Shown: positions 8,451 to 18,194, counted from the stretch's first letter. The stretch is 54,698 nucleotides of DNA from Desulfobacterales bacterium (GCA_011049715.1 DRHF01000035.1:1-54698), one strand, 5' to 3'. Notes: generated by a model from the letters alone, not told the origin. A program made the numbers and translations.

Positions 8451-9942
8451 TTCTTTGCGATTGCTTGTACACCCGTTTTACTTCTTCTTCCCAGAGCGGA
8501 CTATCGAATTGAAACAGATCGCGAATTTTAGGAATAATAAGCGGCAGTCTCATTTTATTTTCACCAAGGCTGGTTCTTCTGTAAATTAGGTCATCTAAAT
8601 GTATCACGGATTCTTCATTGATTATCCGGTGCAAGATTTTCTTCCATCCATCATCATTTGATGAAGGCATCCAATCAAATGAAAAAGTTCCTCTCTTACT
8701 ATTGGCCTCTCTCGGTGGCATTGGTTGTCGATCCTTTCTGTGTCTCGTTTCTGAAAATATGACATCTAGTGTCTTTTCAGCTACCGAACGTGAGGTTGTA
8801 AATTTTATTCCTGATATACTGTATAGTCCTTTTGGCCCGCCGTTACGTTCGTGGTTCAAAACAACTTCTCGCTTTGTCAAATTGTTGTGTGCATCGGCCG
8901 GGAGCAATCCATAATAAACGTGAGCAATGTCATCTTCTTTCAATGATAAAGACGGTATGGAGAGATTCAGATCATGAATAAACGATTTGAGATTTTCATT
9001 TGTTGGAAAATTGTTTTTTCGTAGATCTTTGACAGGTTCCTGCCCGGTACCGACAAGCATTCGCCCTTTCCAGTTGTGAAAGAAATACATATGTCCAGTT
9101 CCCTGTTGCGGTGTTACGGCCAAAGAATAATCGGAAAGGGCTTTTTTATTAAACAAGAGATTCCATAAGAGGAGATAAGTTGGAAACAGTATTGGATAAT
9201 CTTTATCAAATTTTTTGGCCACTTCCCGGTTCCACGGCCCGGCGGCGTTAATGACTACCGGAGCTCTAAATTCCAACCGATTGCCTGATATTCTGTCAAC
9301 GGCCTCGATACCGATTACATGGCCCTTTTTCGTTTTCAATCCGTCTGCACGGACATAATTTAATGCGCTTGCCTCCATGCTGCATGACCATCGTAGAATT
9401 TCCATCAACAGCCGTTCGGGTTCCATAACAATGCCGTCATACCATAAAGCGCTTCCGGCAAGTCCATTCATGTTCACTTCCGGAACGGTTTTTTCGGTTA
9501 ATTCTTTAGAAAGAATTGATCCATCAGGCAGTTTGTTTTTCGGGATGACTGAAATGTTCCGATTAGTGGATAACCGGTTGTTTATCCATAACGCCAGCCG
9601 AAACACAGATTTTCGACGTATCCCTTTATTGTACAAAGGCATCACACAAGGGAGTATTTCTACCAATTGGGGGAAATAAATGAGAAACCATTGACGTTCC
9701 CGGACGGATTCAAAGAAGCGTGGCAAATCCAATGTTTGCAGATAGCGTAACCCTCCATGGAGTGTACGAAGATGATTATAACTGGTAGCAGACGCAAAAT
9801 CGTTTTGCTCTAAAAGAAGGGCGCGCTTACCTCTAAACCCGGACTCAAGCGCCAACATGATCCCATAAACACCACCTCCGACGATGATCAGATCAAAAGA
9901 ATCATTTAGACAACCGTGCACATCTCGCGTGATGATCGACAC
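8443..9942 (-). CDS. FAD-dependent oxidoreductase, glycerol-3-phosphate dehydrogenase-like
   Basis: 499 residues from a GTG directly after the TAA of the previous gene. The N-terminus has the FAD-binding Rossmann motif FDLIIVGGGVYGIMLALE (GxGxxG type). It then shows the family hallmark DFASATSYNHLRTLHGGLRY, close to the GlpD 'DFxSGTSSRSTKLIHGGLRYL' pattern. VINAAGPWNREVA is the second conserved FAD/substrate segment. The length agrees with aerobic GlpD-type enzymes, which oxidise glycerol 3-phosphate to dihydroxyacetone phosphate at the membrane. Embedded between radical SAM genes in a glycan operon, it may act on a glycerol-phosphate or related substituent rather than in central metabolism; that is inference. 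Confidence 0.8.
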   Translation of the reverse strand: MSIITRDVHGCLNDSFDLIIVGGGVYGIMLALESGFRGKRALLLEQNDFASATSYNHLRTLHGGLRYLQTLDLPRFFESVRERQWFLIYFPQLVEILPCVMPLYNKGIRRKSVFRLALWINNRLSTNRNISVIPKNKLPDGSILSKELTEKTVPEVNMNGLAGSALWYDGIVMEPERLLMEILRWSCSMEASALNYVRADGLKTKKGHVIGIEAVDRISGNRLEFRAPVVINAAGPWNREVAKKFDKDYPILFPTYLLLWNLLFNKKALSDYSLAVTPQQGTGHMYFFHNWKGRMLVGTGQEPVKDLRKNNFPTNENLKSFIHDLNLSIPSLSLKEDDIAHVYYGLLPADAHNNLTKREVVLNHERNGGPKGLYSISGIKFTTSRSVAEKTLDVIFSETRHRKDRQPMPPREANSKRGTFSFDWMPSSNDDGWKKILHRIINEESVIHLDDLIYRRTSLGENKMRLPLIIPKIRDLFQFDSPLWEEEVKRVYKQSQRNE

Positions 9943-11451
9943 TTATAACAACCCTAATTTTTTAAATATATTTTTTACCCGATATTTTAATAAAACAATA
10001 AAGAATATAAAATTAATCAAGAGTTCTTTCACGCTTTTTAAATTTACAATTGAGTTCCGAATTTTTGATTTCGATATTTTTTTCTCGCTGGTGGATGACC
10101 AGCTCATGACCAGATCTGCAATCTGCCACCAATTTAATTTATCCTTGAAAAGCGGTACCATGCCCTGCGCAGCAGGAAGCGCGTAAACACGTTTCATATC
10201 GTCTTTTTTTGCCCACGAAAAATCAGCCGGAAGAATCCCTTTCCTTTTAGCGATTGTTTCAAGATTGGTGCCAGGATAAACATGCAAGATTGCCGTCGAA
10301 ATATCAGTAAGAGGATTAATGGCTTTCACCTTTTTCATAATTTCAACGGTTTCCTGGGCTTCTTCCCAGGTTTCGGTGTCATGTGAAAAAATAAAAAAGG
10401 GCCCTGGAATAAAGTCGATTTCTTTGGACCATTTCAGAAACTGAAATGCCAGGTCAATATCGAATTTTTTTCGAACAACATCTTGTCTGACCCTGGAGTT
10501 TCCGGCTTCAATTCCGAACGATCCAAGTTCGAGGCCGGCTTGCTTCATTTTTTCAAGAAGGGGTTTATCGACCAAATCGATTCGCAATTCGCAGGTAAAT
10601 TTAATATCCAGCTGTCTATCGATGATCATATCCATGATCTTATGGAGTCGGGTGGGGTTATAATTTAACGTATCATCATAAAACCAGATGTATTCAGCTC
10701 CATATCTGTCCATAAGATGTTCAATTTCTTCTAAAACCCTTTCAGGTGAATTGCCACGCATCTTTCTCCCCCAATTCACCGGTGTTGAGCAAAAATAACA
10801 ATTAAATGGACACCCCCGAGAGGTGATAATATTTTGAGCCTTTCTCCTTTTGCCATCCCGAGTCGTAATGTAAAAATTGTATTTCTCCATCTCGATCAGG
10901 TGTCTGGCGGGAAAGGGCAATGTGTTAAGATTTGTTATAATTTTTCTATGTCCGGTAAAAACCGCTTCACCTTTATCATTTCTGAAATATATTCCCCTGA
11001 CTTTTGACAGGGAATCGTTGTTCTCCAGAGCGGATACCAGGTCGATGATCGTTTTTTCCCCCTCTCCAATACAGAGTATATCCACTTCCTTAATATGATT
11101 GATGGTGTCCTCTTTTGCCATGGAAATATGCGGTCCGCCGAGCACTGTGACAATATTCGGATTTACCTTTTTGGCAGTCTTCATGAGTTTAAAACTGTCA
11201 AAACGATTCTCCGTAGTCGTGGTAACACCAACTATTTCTGGTTTGAATGATTCAATTCTTTTTGCAATCTTTTCCCAGTCGTATCCAAGAATATCGGCAG
11301 GGACGACATCAACTTCAACCCCTTTTTTCTCGAGAACGGCTGCCAAATACAAAATGCCTAAAGCGGGCATCGAACTGCCTTCTGACCAACGTTGTGCGAC
11401 ATATCCCTTAGGAGGAACAAATAGCTGAAATTTCATTGCAATTTTTCTCAT
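9943..11451 (-). CDS. B12-binding-domain radical SAM protein
   Basis: 502 residues. The N-terminal ~150 residues form a cobalamin-binding-like Rossmann domain (GILYLAAVLEKKGVEVDVV, TVLGGPHISM, ILCIGEGEKTI). The radical SAM core follows with SRGCPFNCYFCSTP (CxxxCxxC) and the WFYDDTLNYN motif common in BchE-type enzymes. This class includes methylases and ring-forming enzymes; the reaction cannot be read from sequence. The DxHxxG cobalamin motif is absent, as in many members. The C-terminal ~60 residues are basic with a hydrophobic stretch (LLINFIFFIVLL) that may touch the membrane. Two starts are possible, ATG 11451 and an ATG five codons in. An 89-base gap separates it from asnB. Confidence 0.85.
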   Translation of the reverse strand: MRKIAMKFQLFVPPKGYVAQRWSEGSSMPALGILYLAAVLEKKGVEVDVVPADILGYDWEKIAKRIESFKPEIVGVTTTTENRFDSFKLMKTAKKVNPNIVTVLGGPHISMAKEDTINHIKEVDILCIGEGEKTIIDLVSALENNDSLSKVRGIYFRNDKGEAVFTGHRKIITNLNTLPFPARHLIEMEKYNFYITTRDGKRRKAQNIITSRGCPFNCYFCSTPVNWGRKMRGNSPERVLEEIEHLMDRYGAEYIWFYDDTLNYNPTRLHKIMDMIIDRQLDIKFTCELRIDLVDKPLLEKMKQAGLELGSFGIEAGNSRVRQDVVRKKFDIDLAFQFLKWSKEIDFIPGPFFIFSHDTETWEEAQETVEIMKKVKAINPLTDISTAILHVYPGTNLETIAKRKGILPADFSWAKKDDMKRVYALPAAQGMVPLFKDKLNWWQIADLVMSWSSTSEKKISKSKIRNSIVNLKSVKELLINFIFFIVLLKYRVKNIFKKLGLL

Positions 11452-11541
11452 CCTTGTTGTAAAAATTATGTTTATGGTTCAGAGAGAATCTGAAAAGTTT
11501 GACCAGGTGTGAATTTTGGCAGGCAGGGAGGATGGGTAAGT

Positions 11542-13431
11542 TCAATTCAGATATTTTTGCATCCAAATCTCAAAAACCATCAGCGACCATAAACGATGAC
11601 TGTGGTTTTGAGTTCCATTTAAATGTTCGGCCTTTAATCTCTCAATGTATCTTTCATTAAAGAAACCTTCTCTTTTAATTTTGTTGGGTGAAAGAACATC
11701 CATCATCATCGGTTTAAGCTCGTTTTGCAGCCAGTTCTTAATTGGGATGCTAAAACCCTCTTTTCCTCGGGTTAATATCTCTTGAGGCAAAAGATCCTTC
11801 ATGGCTTGTTTTAATATCCATTTGGTTTTCAGGCCTTTTTGTTTTAAATGTCCCGGAAAGGATGAAATCAGTTCAACGAATCGATAATCCAAAAATGGGA
11901 CCCGCGTTTCCAAAGATGTTGACATACTCATTCGATCCACCTTCACCAGTATATTATCCGGAAGATACGTTTTAAGATCCACATAAAGCTGTTGATTTAA
12001 TGTATCACCTTGATCGTAATCCATCGCTTCATCGAAATATCGATAAATAAACTGATATTCTTCATCCATGGAGTTGCTCATCCTTAATTCCGGCGTATAG
12101 AGAAGCTCCTTTTCAGCATGCTTTAAAAAGACCATCCATCGCGTATGATGGAGGTTATGCGGTAACTGCATCCCTTCAAGAAACCGTTTTGTCCGGTTGA
12201 TGAACCCTTTTTTTTTCGATGACGGCCGGATCGATTCAAAAAGTTTCGCTATAATACCATCCTTAAGCATTTCAGGCAACTTGGTATAATAAGTGGCCAT
12301 TTTATCAGCGAGGTATGTATCATATCCAGCAAAGAGTTCATCTCCGCCATCTCCCGACAAAGCCACCTTCACATATTTATGGGCCATTTTTGACACCAGA
12401 TATGTCGGAAAGATGGAAAAATCGCCAAGCGGTTCATCCAAGTAATCCAGCAGTTTTTCGGTCAAACTCACGGCATCCGGTTTAACGATAAATTCATGGT
12501 GTTCGGTATTATATTTTTTAGCGATGAGTCTGGTATACTCCAATTCGTTATATGTTGAATCTTCAAATCCGATGGAAAACGTTTTAACCGGTTGATTCAT
12601 TTCCTGTGCCATGAGTGCGACAATGATGCTAGAATCGATTCCTCCACTAAGAAACACCCCAAGAGGCACATCACTCATAAGCTGAATTTTAACCGAGTCT
12701 TGAAGCAGTTCCCGGATAGATCTTTTGGATTCGATGAGATCATGGTGAAAATGATTATTCCTGATGCGCCAATATTGTTTGATGGAAATATTTCCATTTC
12801 GCATGATCATGGTGTGACCCGGCAGCAGTTTCTTAATCTTTTCAAAGATCGTGAGCGGCCCCGGAATATATTCAAAGGTTAAATAGTTATCCAGTGCCTG
12901 AAAATCGATTGCTCGAGGGATGCCTTCTATCTGCAAAATGGATTTGAGTTCAGAAGCGCAGATCAGTCGTTTCTGATCAAAATAATAGTAAAACGGTTTG
13001 ATTCCGATATGATCTCTCGATGCAAGCAGAAGATTTTTCTTTTGGTCCCAGATGATATAGGCGAACATGCCATTTAACTTTTTCGAGCAATCCTCTCCAT
13101 ACTCTTCATAGGCGTGTAGTATGGATTCGACATCTGACTTGGTTCTGAATGAGTGACCTTTTTTTTTCAGTTCCTCGCGCAATGTCATGTGATTATATAT
13201 TTCCCCATTGCACACGATCCATATGGACTCATCCTCATTGACAATGGGTTGGTTTCCTGTAACCAGATCGATAATACTGAGGCGGCGCATTCCCAATCCG
13301 GCATTTCTCTCAAACTTGATTCCCTCGTCATCAGGTCCGCGATGAACCATGGCCGAACACATTTTCTTCAGATTTTCTTGATCAACAAAATGATCTTTGC
13401 TGACATTAACGATGCCACAGATGCCACACAT
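11542..13431 (-). CDS. asnB: Asparagine synthase (glutamine-hydrolysing)-type amidotransferase
   Basis: 629 residues, the usual length. It begins MCGICGIVN, so Cys2 is the N-terminal glutaminase nucleophile, followed by MVHRGPDDEG, RRLSIIDL, and GEIYNH of the class II amidotransferase domain. The synthetase domain carries the ATP pyrophosphatase loop LSGGIDSSIIVALM and the downstream SGDGGDELFAGYD motif. AsnB homologues are frequent in exopolysaccharide clusters, where they are thought to amidate glycan carboxyl groups (for example uronic acids) instead of making free asparagine. Both readings are open. The gene starts five bases after the stop of a GT4 gene. Confidence 0.9.
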   Translation of the reverse strand: MCGICGIVNVSKDHFVDQENLKKMCSAMVHRGPDDEGIKFERNAGLGMRRLSIIDLVTGNQPIVNEDESIWIVCNGEIYNHMTLREELKKKGHSFRTKSDVESILHAYEEYGEDCSKKLNGMFAYIIWDQKKNLLLASRDHIGIKPFYYYFDQKRLICASELKSILQIEGIPRAIDFQALDNYLTFEYIPGPLTIFEKIKKLLPGHTMIMRNGNISIKQYWRIRNNHFHHDLIESKRSIRELLQDSVKIQLMSDVPLGVFLSGGIDSSIIVALMAQEMNQPVKTFSIGFEDSTYNELEYTRLIAKKYNTEHHEFIVKPDAVSLTEKLLDYLDEPLGDFSIFPTYLVSKMAHKYVKVALSGDGGDELFAGYDTYLADKMATYYTKLPEMLKDGIIAKLFESIRPSSKKKGFINRTKRFLEGMQLPHNLHHTRWMVFLKHAEKELLYTPELRMSNSMDEEYQFIYRYFDEAMDYDQGDTLNQQLYVDLKTYLPDNILVKVDRMSMSTSLETRVPFLDYRFVELISSFPGHLKQKGLKTKWILKQAMKDLLPQEILTRGKEGFSIPIKNWLQNELKPMMMDVLSPNKIKREGFFNERYIERLKAEHLNGTQNHSHRLWSLMVFEIWMQKYLN

Positions 13432-13436
13432 TTATT

Positions 13437-14624
13437 TTATATCCTCGAGCATCGATTTCCATCAAGTGTATCGTATATCGCTTTGGTTTTTGATAGATAG
13501 GTCTCAAAGCTGTATTTTGTTTCAGCTAATATTAAAGCGTTTGTTGATAATTTTTGTCTTAACTCTGTGTTATTGATTAATTTATTAATTCCATCTGCAA
13601 ATGCCTCCGGTCTGCATTCCGTAAGAAGTGCAACCGTGTCGTCTAGGACTTGTGTGTGCGTTGGATGATTTGTCGCAACAACAGGTTTTCCTGATCGCAG
13701 GTAGGAATATATCTTTAAAGGAGTATTGTCTCCCTTGATCCTAGGGCTCACCAAAATATCTGCAAGTTTAACGAACAGAGTTATCGTGTTCGGCCGGACC
13801 TGACCCGTGAATACAAAATAACGACTCAACCCGATCTCATAAACTTTTTGTTTGTAACGATTAACCTGAATTGTGTTTCCGCCAACTAGAACAAATGATA
13901 CATTTTTGTGATGTTCGGTGACCCTCTTTGCGGACTCAATCAACAGGTCAATCCCTTGATATGTCTCAAAAGTTCCGGTATATAAAATTTTAAAACTGTC
14001 TTTTAAGCCATATCGATTCGAAATATCGACGATGGTTTCATTGCTTTTTTTCAATACCCAGCTAGGATCAACAACGTTCTCGATAAGAACTTGATTTTTT
14101 ACAGGGAATTGTTTTTCAACATGGTTATAAAGCGCTGAACAAATGGTAATCACTGCATCTGCATTTTTAAGCGTCTGATATTCAAGCTTTTCAAAGCAAT
14201 TGAGGAGTAACCGAGATTTTGTGAATCGAAAATTATTTAACTGCTGTGGTAAAGACGAATGCATATCATATAGATGTTTAACGTTAAATATTTTCGATAA
14301 CCAGACTGAAAAAAAGCCGGCTTCTTCATGGGAATGAATTAAATCATATCTGCTTTTGATTAGCAGTTTTAAGCTTTTAAAAATGATAAAAACATCGAGT
14401 AAAAGCTTTATCTTTGAAGGGCCTACACTGATACTTTTAATAAAAGGTATTTTTGGAATCCTTTTTATTGAAACATTTTGAATAAGAATATCTTCCCCAA
14501 GATGATACGTTAGGAGATCGATCTTATGCCCCAATTTTGATAAGGCATGTAATCGGTACAGCACACTAAACGGTGTCCCGCGAGGTGTAAAAAAAGGTTG
14601 CGGCGCAATCATTAAAATTTTCAT
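13437..14624 (-). CDS. GT4-family glycosyltransferase
   Basis: 395 residues with a GT-B fold. The N-terminal acceptor half starts KILMIAPQPFFTPRGTPF, with the glycine-rich loop that usually follows the first strand. The donor half contains KILYTGTFETYQGIDLLI, VLVGG and the region around SPRIKGDNTPLKIYSYLRSGKPVVAT, where GT4 enzymes carry the 'E..G.P..' donor-binding motif (here SYLRSGKP). GT4 enzymes are retaining and use nucleotide sugars at the cytoplasmic face. No signal peptide. Donor and acceptor are unknown. It lies between the CotH-like gene and asnB with short gaps, consistent with cotranscription. Confidence 0.88.
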   Translation of the reverse strand: MKILMIAPQPFFTPRGTPFSVLYRLHALSKLGHKIDLLTYHLGEDILIQNVSIKRIPKIPFIKSISVGPSKIKLLLDVFIIFKSLKLLIKSRYDLIHSHEEAGFFSVWLSKIFNVKHLYDMHSSLPQQLNNFRFTKSRLLLNCFEKLEYQTLKNADAVITICSALYNHVEKQFPVKNQVLIENVVDPSWVLKKSNETIVDISNRYGLKDSFKILYTGTFETYQGIDLLIESAKRVTEHHKNVSFVLVGGNTIQVNRYKQKVYEIGLSRYFVFTGQVRPNTITLFVKLADILVSPRIKGDNTPLKIYSYLRSGKPVVATNHPTHTQVLDDTVALLTECRPEAFADGINKLINNTELRQKLSTNALILAETKYSFETYLSKTKAIYDTLDGNRCSRI

Positions 14625-14658
14625 GGCAGTCAGAGGTCTCTTTATCTCTTCTTTACCT

Positions 14659-16764
14659 CTATTGATCAGAGTAATTTTCTGTGCGCAAAATCGGCTCTAT
14701 AACTGTTTTTCGGTTTATTGGAAAAATTAAACGACGATCTCTTATTTTCTCCCCATTGACCAACCAGTGTGAAAATTTGCTTTGGTGTTGACTCACAACT
14801 TTAATATCAATCGTTTCCCCCTTGAAATACCAGCCTTCATACCCGGGTTCTTCTGGATAACCATCGATTAAGAATTTGATTCCGTCCGGGCCGTTCACCT
14901 GACATCGTAAACTTTCACCAATACCATAAATGCCGTAGTATTTTCGAAGTTCATTCCTGATTTGATCGGGTCGTTTTTCAAAAAAATCTCTCATTAACAT
15001 ACTGTCGAAATAAGGTTCGGACCCAAACATGGCCTTTGATAGCTTTTCATAATGGTCCACACGCGACTTTAAAAATGATGAATTGATTTTGTGATTTAAA
15101 ATATCCATTAACAAACGAGAAAAGTATTTGTTGTATTCATGATCGTTGCTCATTAGATATTTGAAAATTTCCATTCTGAATTCATTCTGCCAGGTTAAAG
15201 GAAATCCGTTTTGCTGCCAGAGTTCTCCTGGCAAAGACCACCTTTTATGAGAAAAAAAAGAAACATCCATATCCCATAATATCCAGAACCATTTTGAATT
15301 CTCTTCTGTTTTATCGAGAACGACTGCCCCTTGTTCATAATCCCAATTACCGCAAAACACCGTTGCAATAATCCACCGCGACAGATTATCAACATCGATA
15401 TATTTTTTAACTTCTTGAAGTCGGATAATATTTTTATTTTTGAATCTTTCTTTTAACAGGTTGTAACGTGTTCTATCATCAAGGAGGTTGTCTTGTTTTT
15501 TTCCTAAACGAAGAAAAACAAAATCATCATGACCGATATGATTTGCCCATTGCCTCTCGCTTAAATGCTCGATAAGAAAATAAACGGTATCTGTCAGGCG
15601 TTTTCCGTTTAAAAGAAAAATGGCCGGCTTTATTTCAGGTGTCAACCCACCCATTGCTCGAGCGATATCGAAAGCAATGGCATTATTAAATCCAGGATTC
15701 GATCTATCGCTGGTAATGACCAGTCTCTTAATCGGATGAGTCCCAAAATCAAAAATAGTGCCGGGTAATAGCTCTTTCATTCCATATTTTCTTTTGAAAT
15801 ACAGTCTAAAGTTAATTCCAGCTTTTCGAGTACTTTTACCGTGTAACCGCAGACCGGCACTTGTCGCAAATATCAGTTTTCTGTTTTCGTAATACGATAC
15901 ATACGCCAGCCTCTCCCAATCCGCACCTTTTCTCCGCCAATTATAAATAATCCCTTTTTCTTTGCTATACAGATTGTCTTCATCTGTCACAATCGATATT
16001 AAAGAGACGCCATCTTTAAGATATTCTTCCTTAACAGCTTTACTGCTGGGAAATTCATCAGCCCCACCTCTGTTTTCAGTATATAAATATTCTCCCTCCT
16101 GACGCTTTTTTGGAAAAAGAAGCGTATGCAAAAAACGTTTTCGGGGAAAAATAAATACTTCCAGTTGGGCGTCATTTCCAAGTGTCATTAAAGAAAAACC
16201 TTCTTTACCGTGGGATATCTCCTGAATATCTTTTAGGGGTTTTAGCTTTTTAAAATCATTCGGCGTGGTAAAATGTATCGGTTTATACCCTTTTTGGGTT
16301 ATTAAAATACTTTTTAAAATAATCGTACTCGGTTTGTCCGCCGGATCGATTCGGAGCCTTTGAATAGATTTCAAATTTGATAAATACAAGTAATATATTT
16401 TTTTTTGATTGCGGATGTGAACAGTTGATGAGCGCTTTTCACCATACTCTCGATTGCTTTTGGCCCAATATATTTGAAACTTTGTATCATTGTTAGTTTC
16501 AATAGTTATCTTCACTTGAGCCATGTTTTGATAAAGCTGGTTTTCATTTGACTGAACGACTCGGGAGTTATTTACAGGAACCGTCTTTACGACGGAAAGT
16601 TGTTTTAATATATTTCCCAAGGACCCATAATCTAATATGCCCATTGGGACTGTTTGACGTCGTGCATTCTTTTTTAATGGATAAAAGTAGGATATTTCTT
16701 CAAGAAAAAAACCTCCTGCAAGAAAAAAAATCAATCCGATGATAACGAGTAAATATTTACGCAT
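14659..16764 (-). CDS. CotH-like kinase family protein, membrane-anchored
   Basis: 701 residues with an N-terminal membrane segment (LLVIIGLIFFLAGGFFLEE), a beta-rich region (~50-270), and the CotH domain (~300-590). Recognisable CotH pieces are GLRLHGKSTRKAGINFRLYF (the 'RG.S' strand), RSNPGFNNAIAFDIARAMG, and ILWDMDVSFF, matching the 'WD.D' metal-binding element of CotH kinases. CotH of spore formers is an atypical protein kinase. Here there are no sporulation genes, so another phosphorylation target outside the cytoplasm must be considered. It follows the VTC and DUF4956 genes in the arrangement known from other bacteria. C-terminal ~100 residues look like an additional beta domain. An A9 run lies near 16398-16406. 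Confidence 0.82.
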   Translation of the reverse strand: MRKYLLVIIGLIFFLAGGFFLEEISYFYPLKKNARRQTVPMGILDYGSLGNILKQLSVVKTVPVNNSRVVQSNENQLYQNMAQVKITIETNNDTKFQIYWAKSNREYGEKRSSTVHIRNQKKIYYLYLSNLKSIQRLRIDPADKPSTIILKSILITQKGYKPIHFTTPNDFKKLKPLKDIQEISHGKEGFSLMTLGNDAQLEVFIFPRKRFLHTLLFPKKRQEGEYLYTENRGGADEFPSSKAVKEEYLKDGVSLISIVTDEDNLYSKEKGIIYNWRRKGADWERLAYVSYYENRKLIFATSAGLRLHGKSTRKAGINFRLYFKRKYGMKELLPGTIFDFGTHPIKRLVITSDRSNPGFNNAIAFDIARAMGGLTPEIKPAIFLLNGKRLTDTVYFLIEHLSERQWANHIGHDDFVFLRLGKKQDNLLDDRTRYNLLKERFKNKNIIRLQEVKKYIDVDNLSRWIIATVFCGNWDYEQGAVVLDKTEENSKWFWILWDMDVSFFSHKRWSLPGELWQQNGFPLTWQNEFRMEIFKYLMSNDHEYNKYFSRLLMDILNHKINSSFLKSRVDHYEKLSKAMFGSEPYFDSMLMRDFFEKRPDQIRNELRKYYGIYGIGESLRCQVNGPDGIKFLIDGYPEEPGYEGWYFKGETIDIKVVSQHQSKFSHWLVNGEKIRDRRLIFPINRKTVIEPILRTENYSDQ

Positions 16765-16785
16765 AAAAAAAACTCTGGTTTTCTT

Positions 16786-17490
16786 TTATATATTCCCGGA
16801 ACTATTATAAAATAGATTTAATTTTACCTTGTTCGCGACACTTTGGATATTTTCTTGAAATTCAAGGTATGTCTTTACTCTCAATTTAGAAAAGGTGCAT
16901 GAAATGGTTGATTCGTTATCCCCTTCTGAAATACCATCGATTCTGCCTTTTGGCAGTTGTTTTTCGATGATATTCAAAATTCCGGCTTTTTTATTTTGAT
17001 ATTCTTCAGTTGGTATTTTGATAATTAACACTCCTGCGTTTGTCTTGATATTCCATATTCTATAACTAACTCTCATCAGAATCACTGCAATTACGGCAAT
17101 GAGTAGCGTAATTCCTAAGAAAAGGAAATTAAAGATCGCACTACTTATCGATGAAGCAATGATGAGCATGATAAATCCAATTTCTTCTGGTTCTTTAATT
17201 GGAGTTCGGAACCGCACGATTGATAGGGCGCCTAATAAACCTAAAGATAAGGGAAGTGAAAATTGAATACAAATGAATATCGCGGTGATTGAAATCGCCA
17301 ATAATGGAAAACTTCTATGAATCTTGCTTCCCGTTGCGGTTACATTGGAAAAATTTACGTAAAGAAATGATATGAAAAAAGCACTCAGCATTGATACGCC
17401 CAGTACAGCAAAAAAGGGGAAAAAACCGATTTCAGCCATTTTGGGATTTGAGAAACTGCTGAGCAGTTTCATTAATTCAATTTTGTCCAT
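16786..17490 (-). CDS. DUF4956 membrane protein
   Basis: 234 residues with about four membrane segments in the first 150 residues (FFPFFAVLGVSMLSAFFIS, LLAISITAIFICIQF, FIMLIIASSISSAIF, LGITLLIAVIAVILM). Between them is the signature stretch LLGALSIVRFRTPIKEPEEI that defines DUF4956. A soluble C-terminal domain of about 80 residues follows. The function is unknown, but this family is repeatedly found next to VTC-domain and CotH genes, as here (15 bases after VTC, 21 before CotH). I infer a shared pathway at the membrane. Confidence 0.85.
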   Translation of the reverse strand: MDKIELMKLLSSFSNPKMAEIGFFPFFAVLGVSMLSAFFISFLYVNFSNVTATGSKIHRSFPLLAISITAIFICIQFSLPLSLGLLGALSIVRFRTPIKEPEEIGFIMLIIASSISSAIFNFLFLGITLLIAVIAVILMRVSYRIWNIKTNAGVLIIKIPTEEYQNKKAGILNIIEKQLPKGRIDGISEGDNESTISCTFSKLRVKTYLEFQENIQSVANKVKLNLFYNSSGNI

Positions 17491-17504
17491 TTTTTTCTAC
17501 TCTT

Positions 17505-18194
17505 TCAATTGATGCGATTTGCTTCATTTAATTTTTGATAGCACCTGCAATACTTGGAAAAAGATTCTTTTTTACAGCCCAGTAACGTAAGCTTGTGTAC
17601 CAATTCAGGGAATTCATCGATTACGCCTTTCATTTCAAAAACGCCGTTTTCCAAGTATAACGGGTTTGCTTTTGGAAACACTAACCCATTAACCTTTGGT
17701 GTCGAAATATCACAGTCAAGACAGAATCGCATTCCGGTCACTGGCTCTACAAATCTCCATCTTTTATAACTTATCTGAAAAACAGGAAATATGTTGTCAG
17801 GAATCATTTCTCCCATGGATCGAAAAGTTGAGATGATGCGAAAGAATTTTTCGTTATTTAAATCTGCTTCGGACAGAAATTTTCCCGAAATATCGCTTTT
17901 TTTTCTTATTTTTTTTCTTGTAGAACCGATCTTTTTTTTTATCTCGATAAATGAATAACCCCCTGGTTCAATTTTTTCATTCTCCGAATACCATCTTATT
18001 CGAAATTTTAATTTGAAGTAATCGCTATTGATTTTTTCCTCTAAAAAGCGCCAATCCCTCGTATCAAAATAAATACTCGAAATAATACCATACGGATATA
18101 TTGGGTCCGGTAAAAGGCGGTTTTTTACCCAATCGAGGATTAAATGAGATTTATTATTATTAAAGATAAACTTGATTTCATAACTCATCAGCAT
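17505..18194 (-). CDS. VTC-domain protein (polyphosphate polymerase-like)
   Basis: 229 residues. It begins SYEIKFIF, a typical opening, then IISSIYFDTRDWRF, FKLKFRIRWYSE (the 'K.R.R' basic strand) and YSFIEIKKKIGSTRKKIRKK (Glu plus Lys/Arg strand). Later it has KRWRFVEPVTGMRFCLDCDIS and ends with ELVHKLTLLGCKKESFSKY. These are the tunnel-fold strands of the VTC domain, whose basic residues bind triphosphate or polyphosphate. Yeast Vtc4 makes polyphosphate from ATP; the bacterial versions linked to DUF4956 and CotH have no settled function. The key charged residues look retained, so catalytic activity is plausible. The first gene of the cassette; two ATGs, codons 1 and 3, are possible starts. 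Confidence 0.85.
   Translation of the reverse strand: MLMSYEIKFIFNNNKSHLILDWVKNRLLPDPIYPYGIISSIYFDTRDWRFLEEKINSDYFKLKFRIRWYSENEKIEPGGYSFIEIKKKIGSTRKKIRKKSDISGKFLSEADLNNEKFFRIISTFRSMGEMIPDNIFPVFQISYKRWRFVEPVTGMRFCLDCDISTPKVNGLVFPKANPLYLENGVFEMKGVIDEFPELVHKLTLLGCKKESFSKYCRCYQKLNEANRIN

Noticed and set aside
11542-13431. Reading the asparagine synthase as part of an exosortase-type exopolysaccharide system
   Set aside because: No exosortase, PEP-CTERM protein or associated export genes appear in the window, so only a general amidotransferase call is supported.
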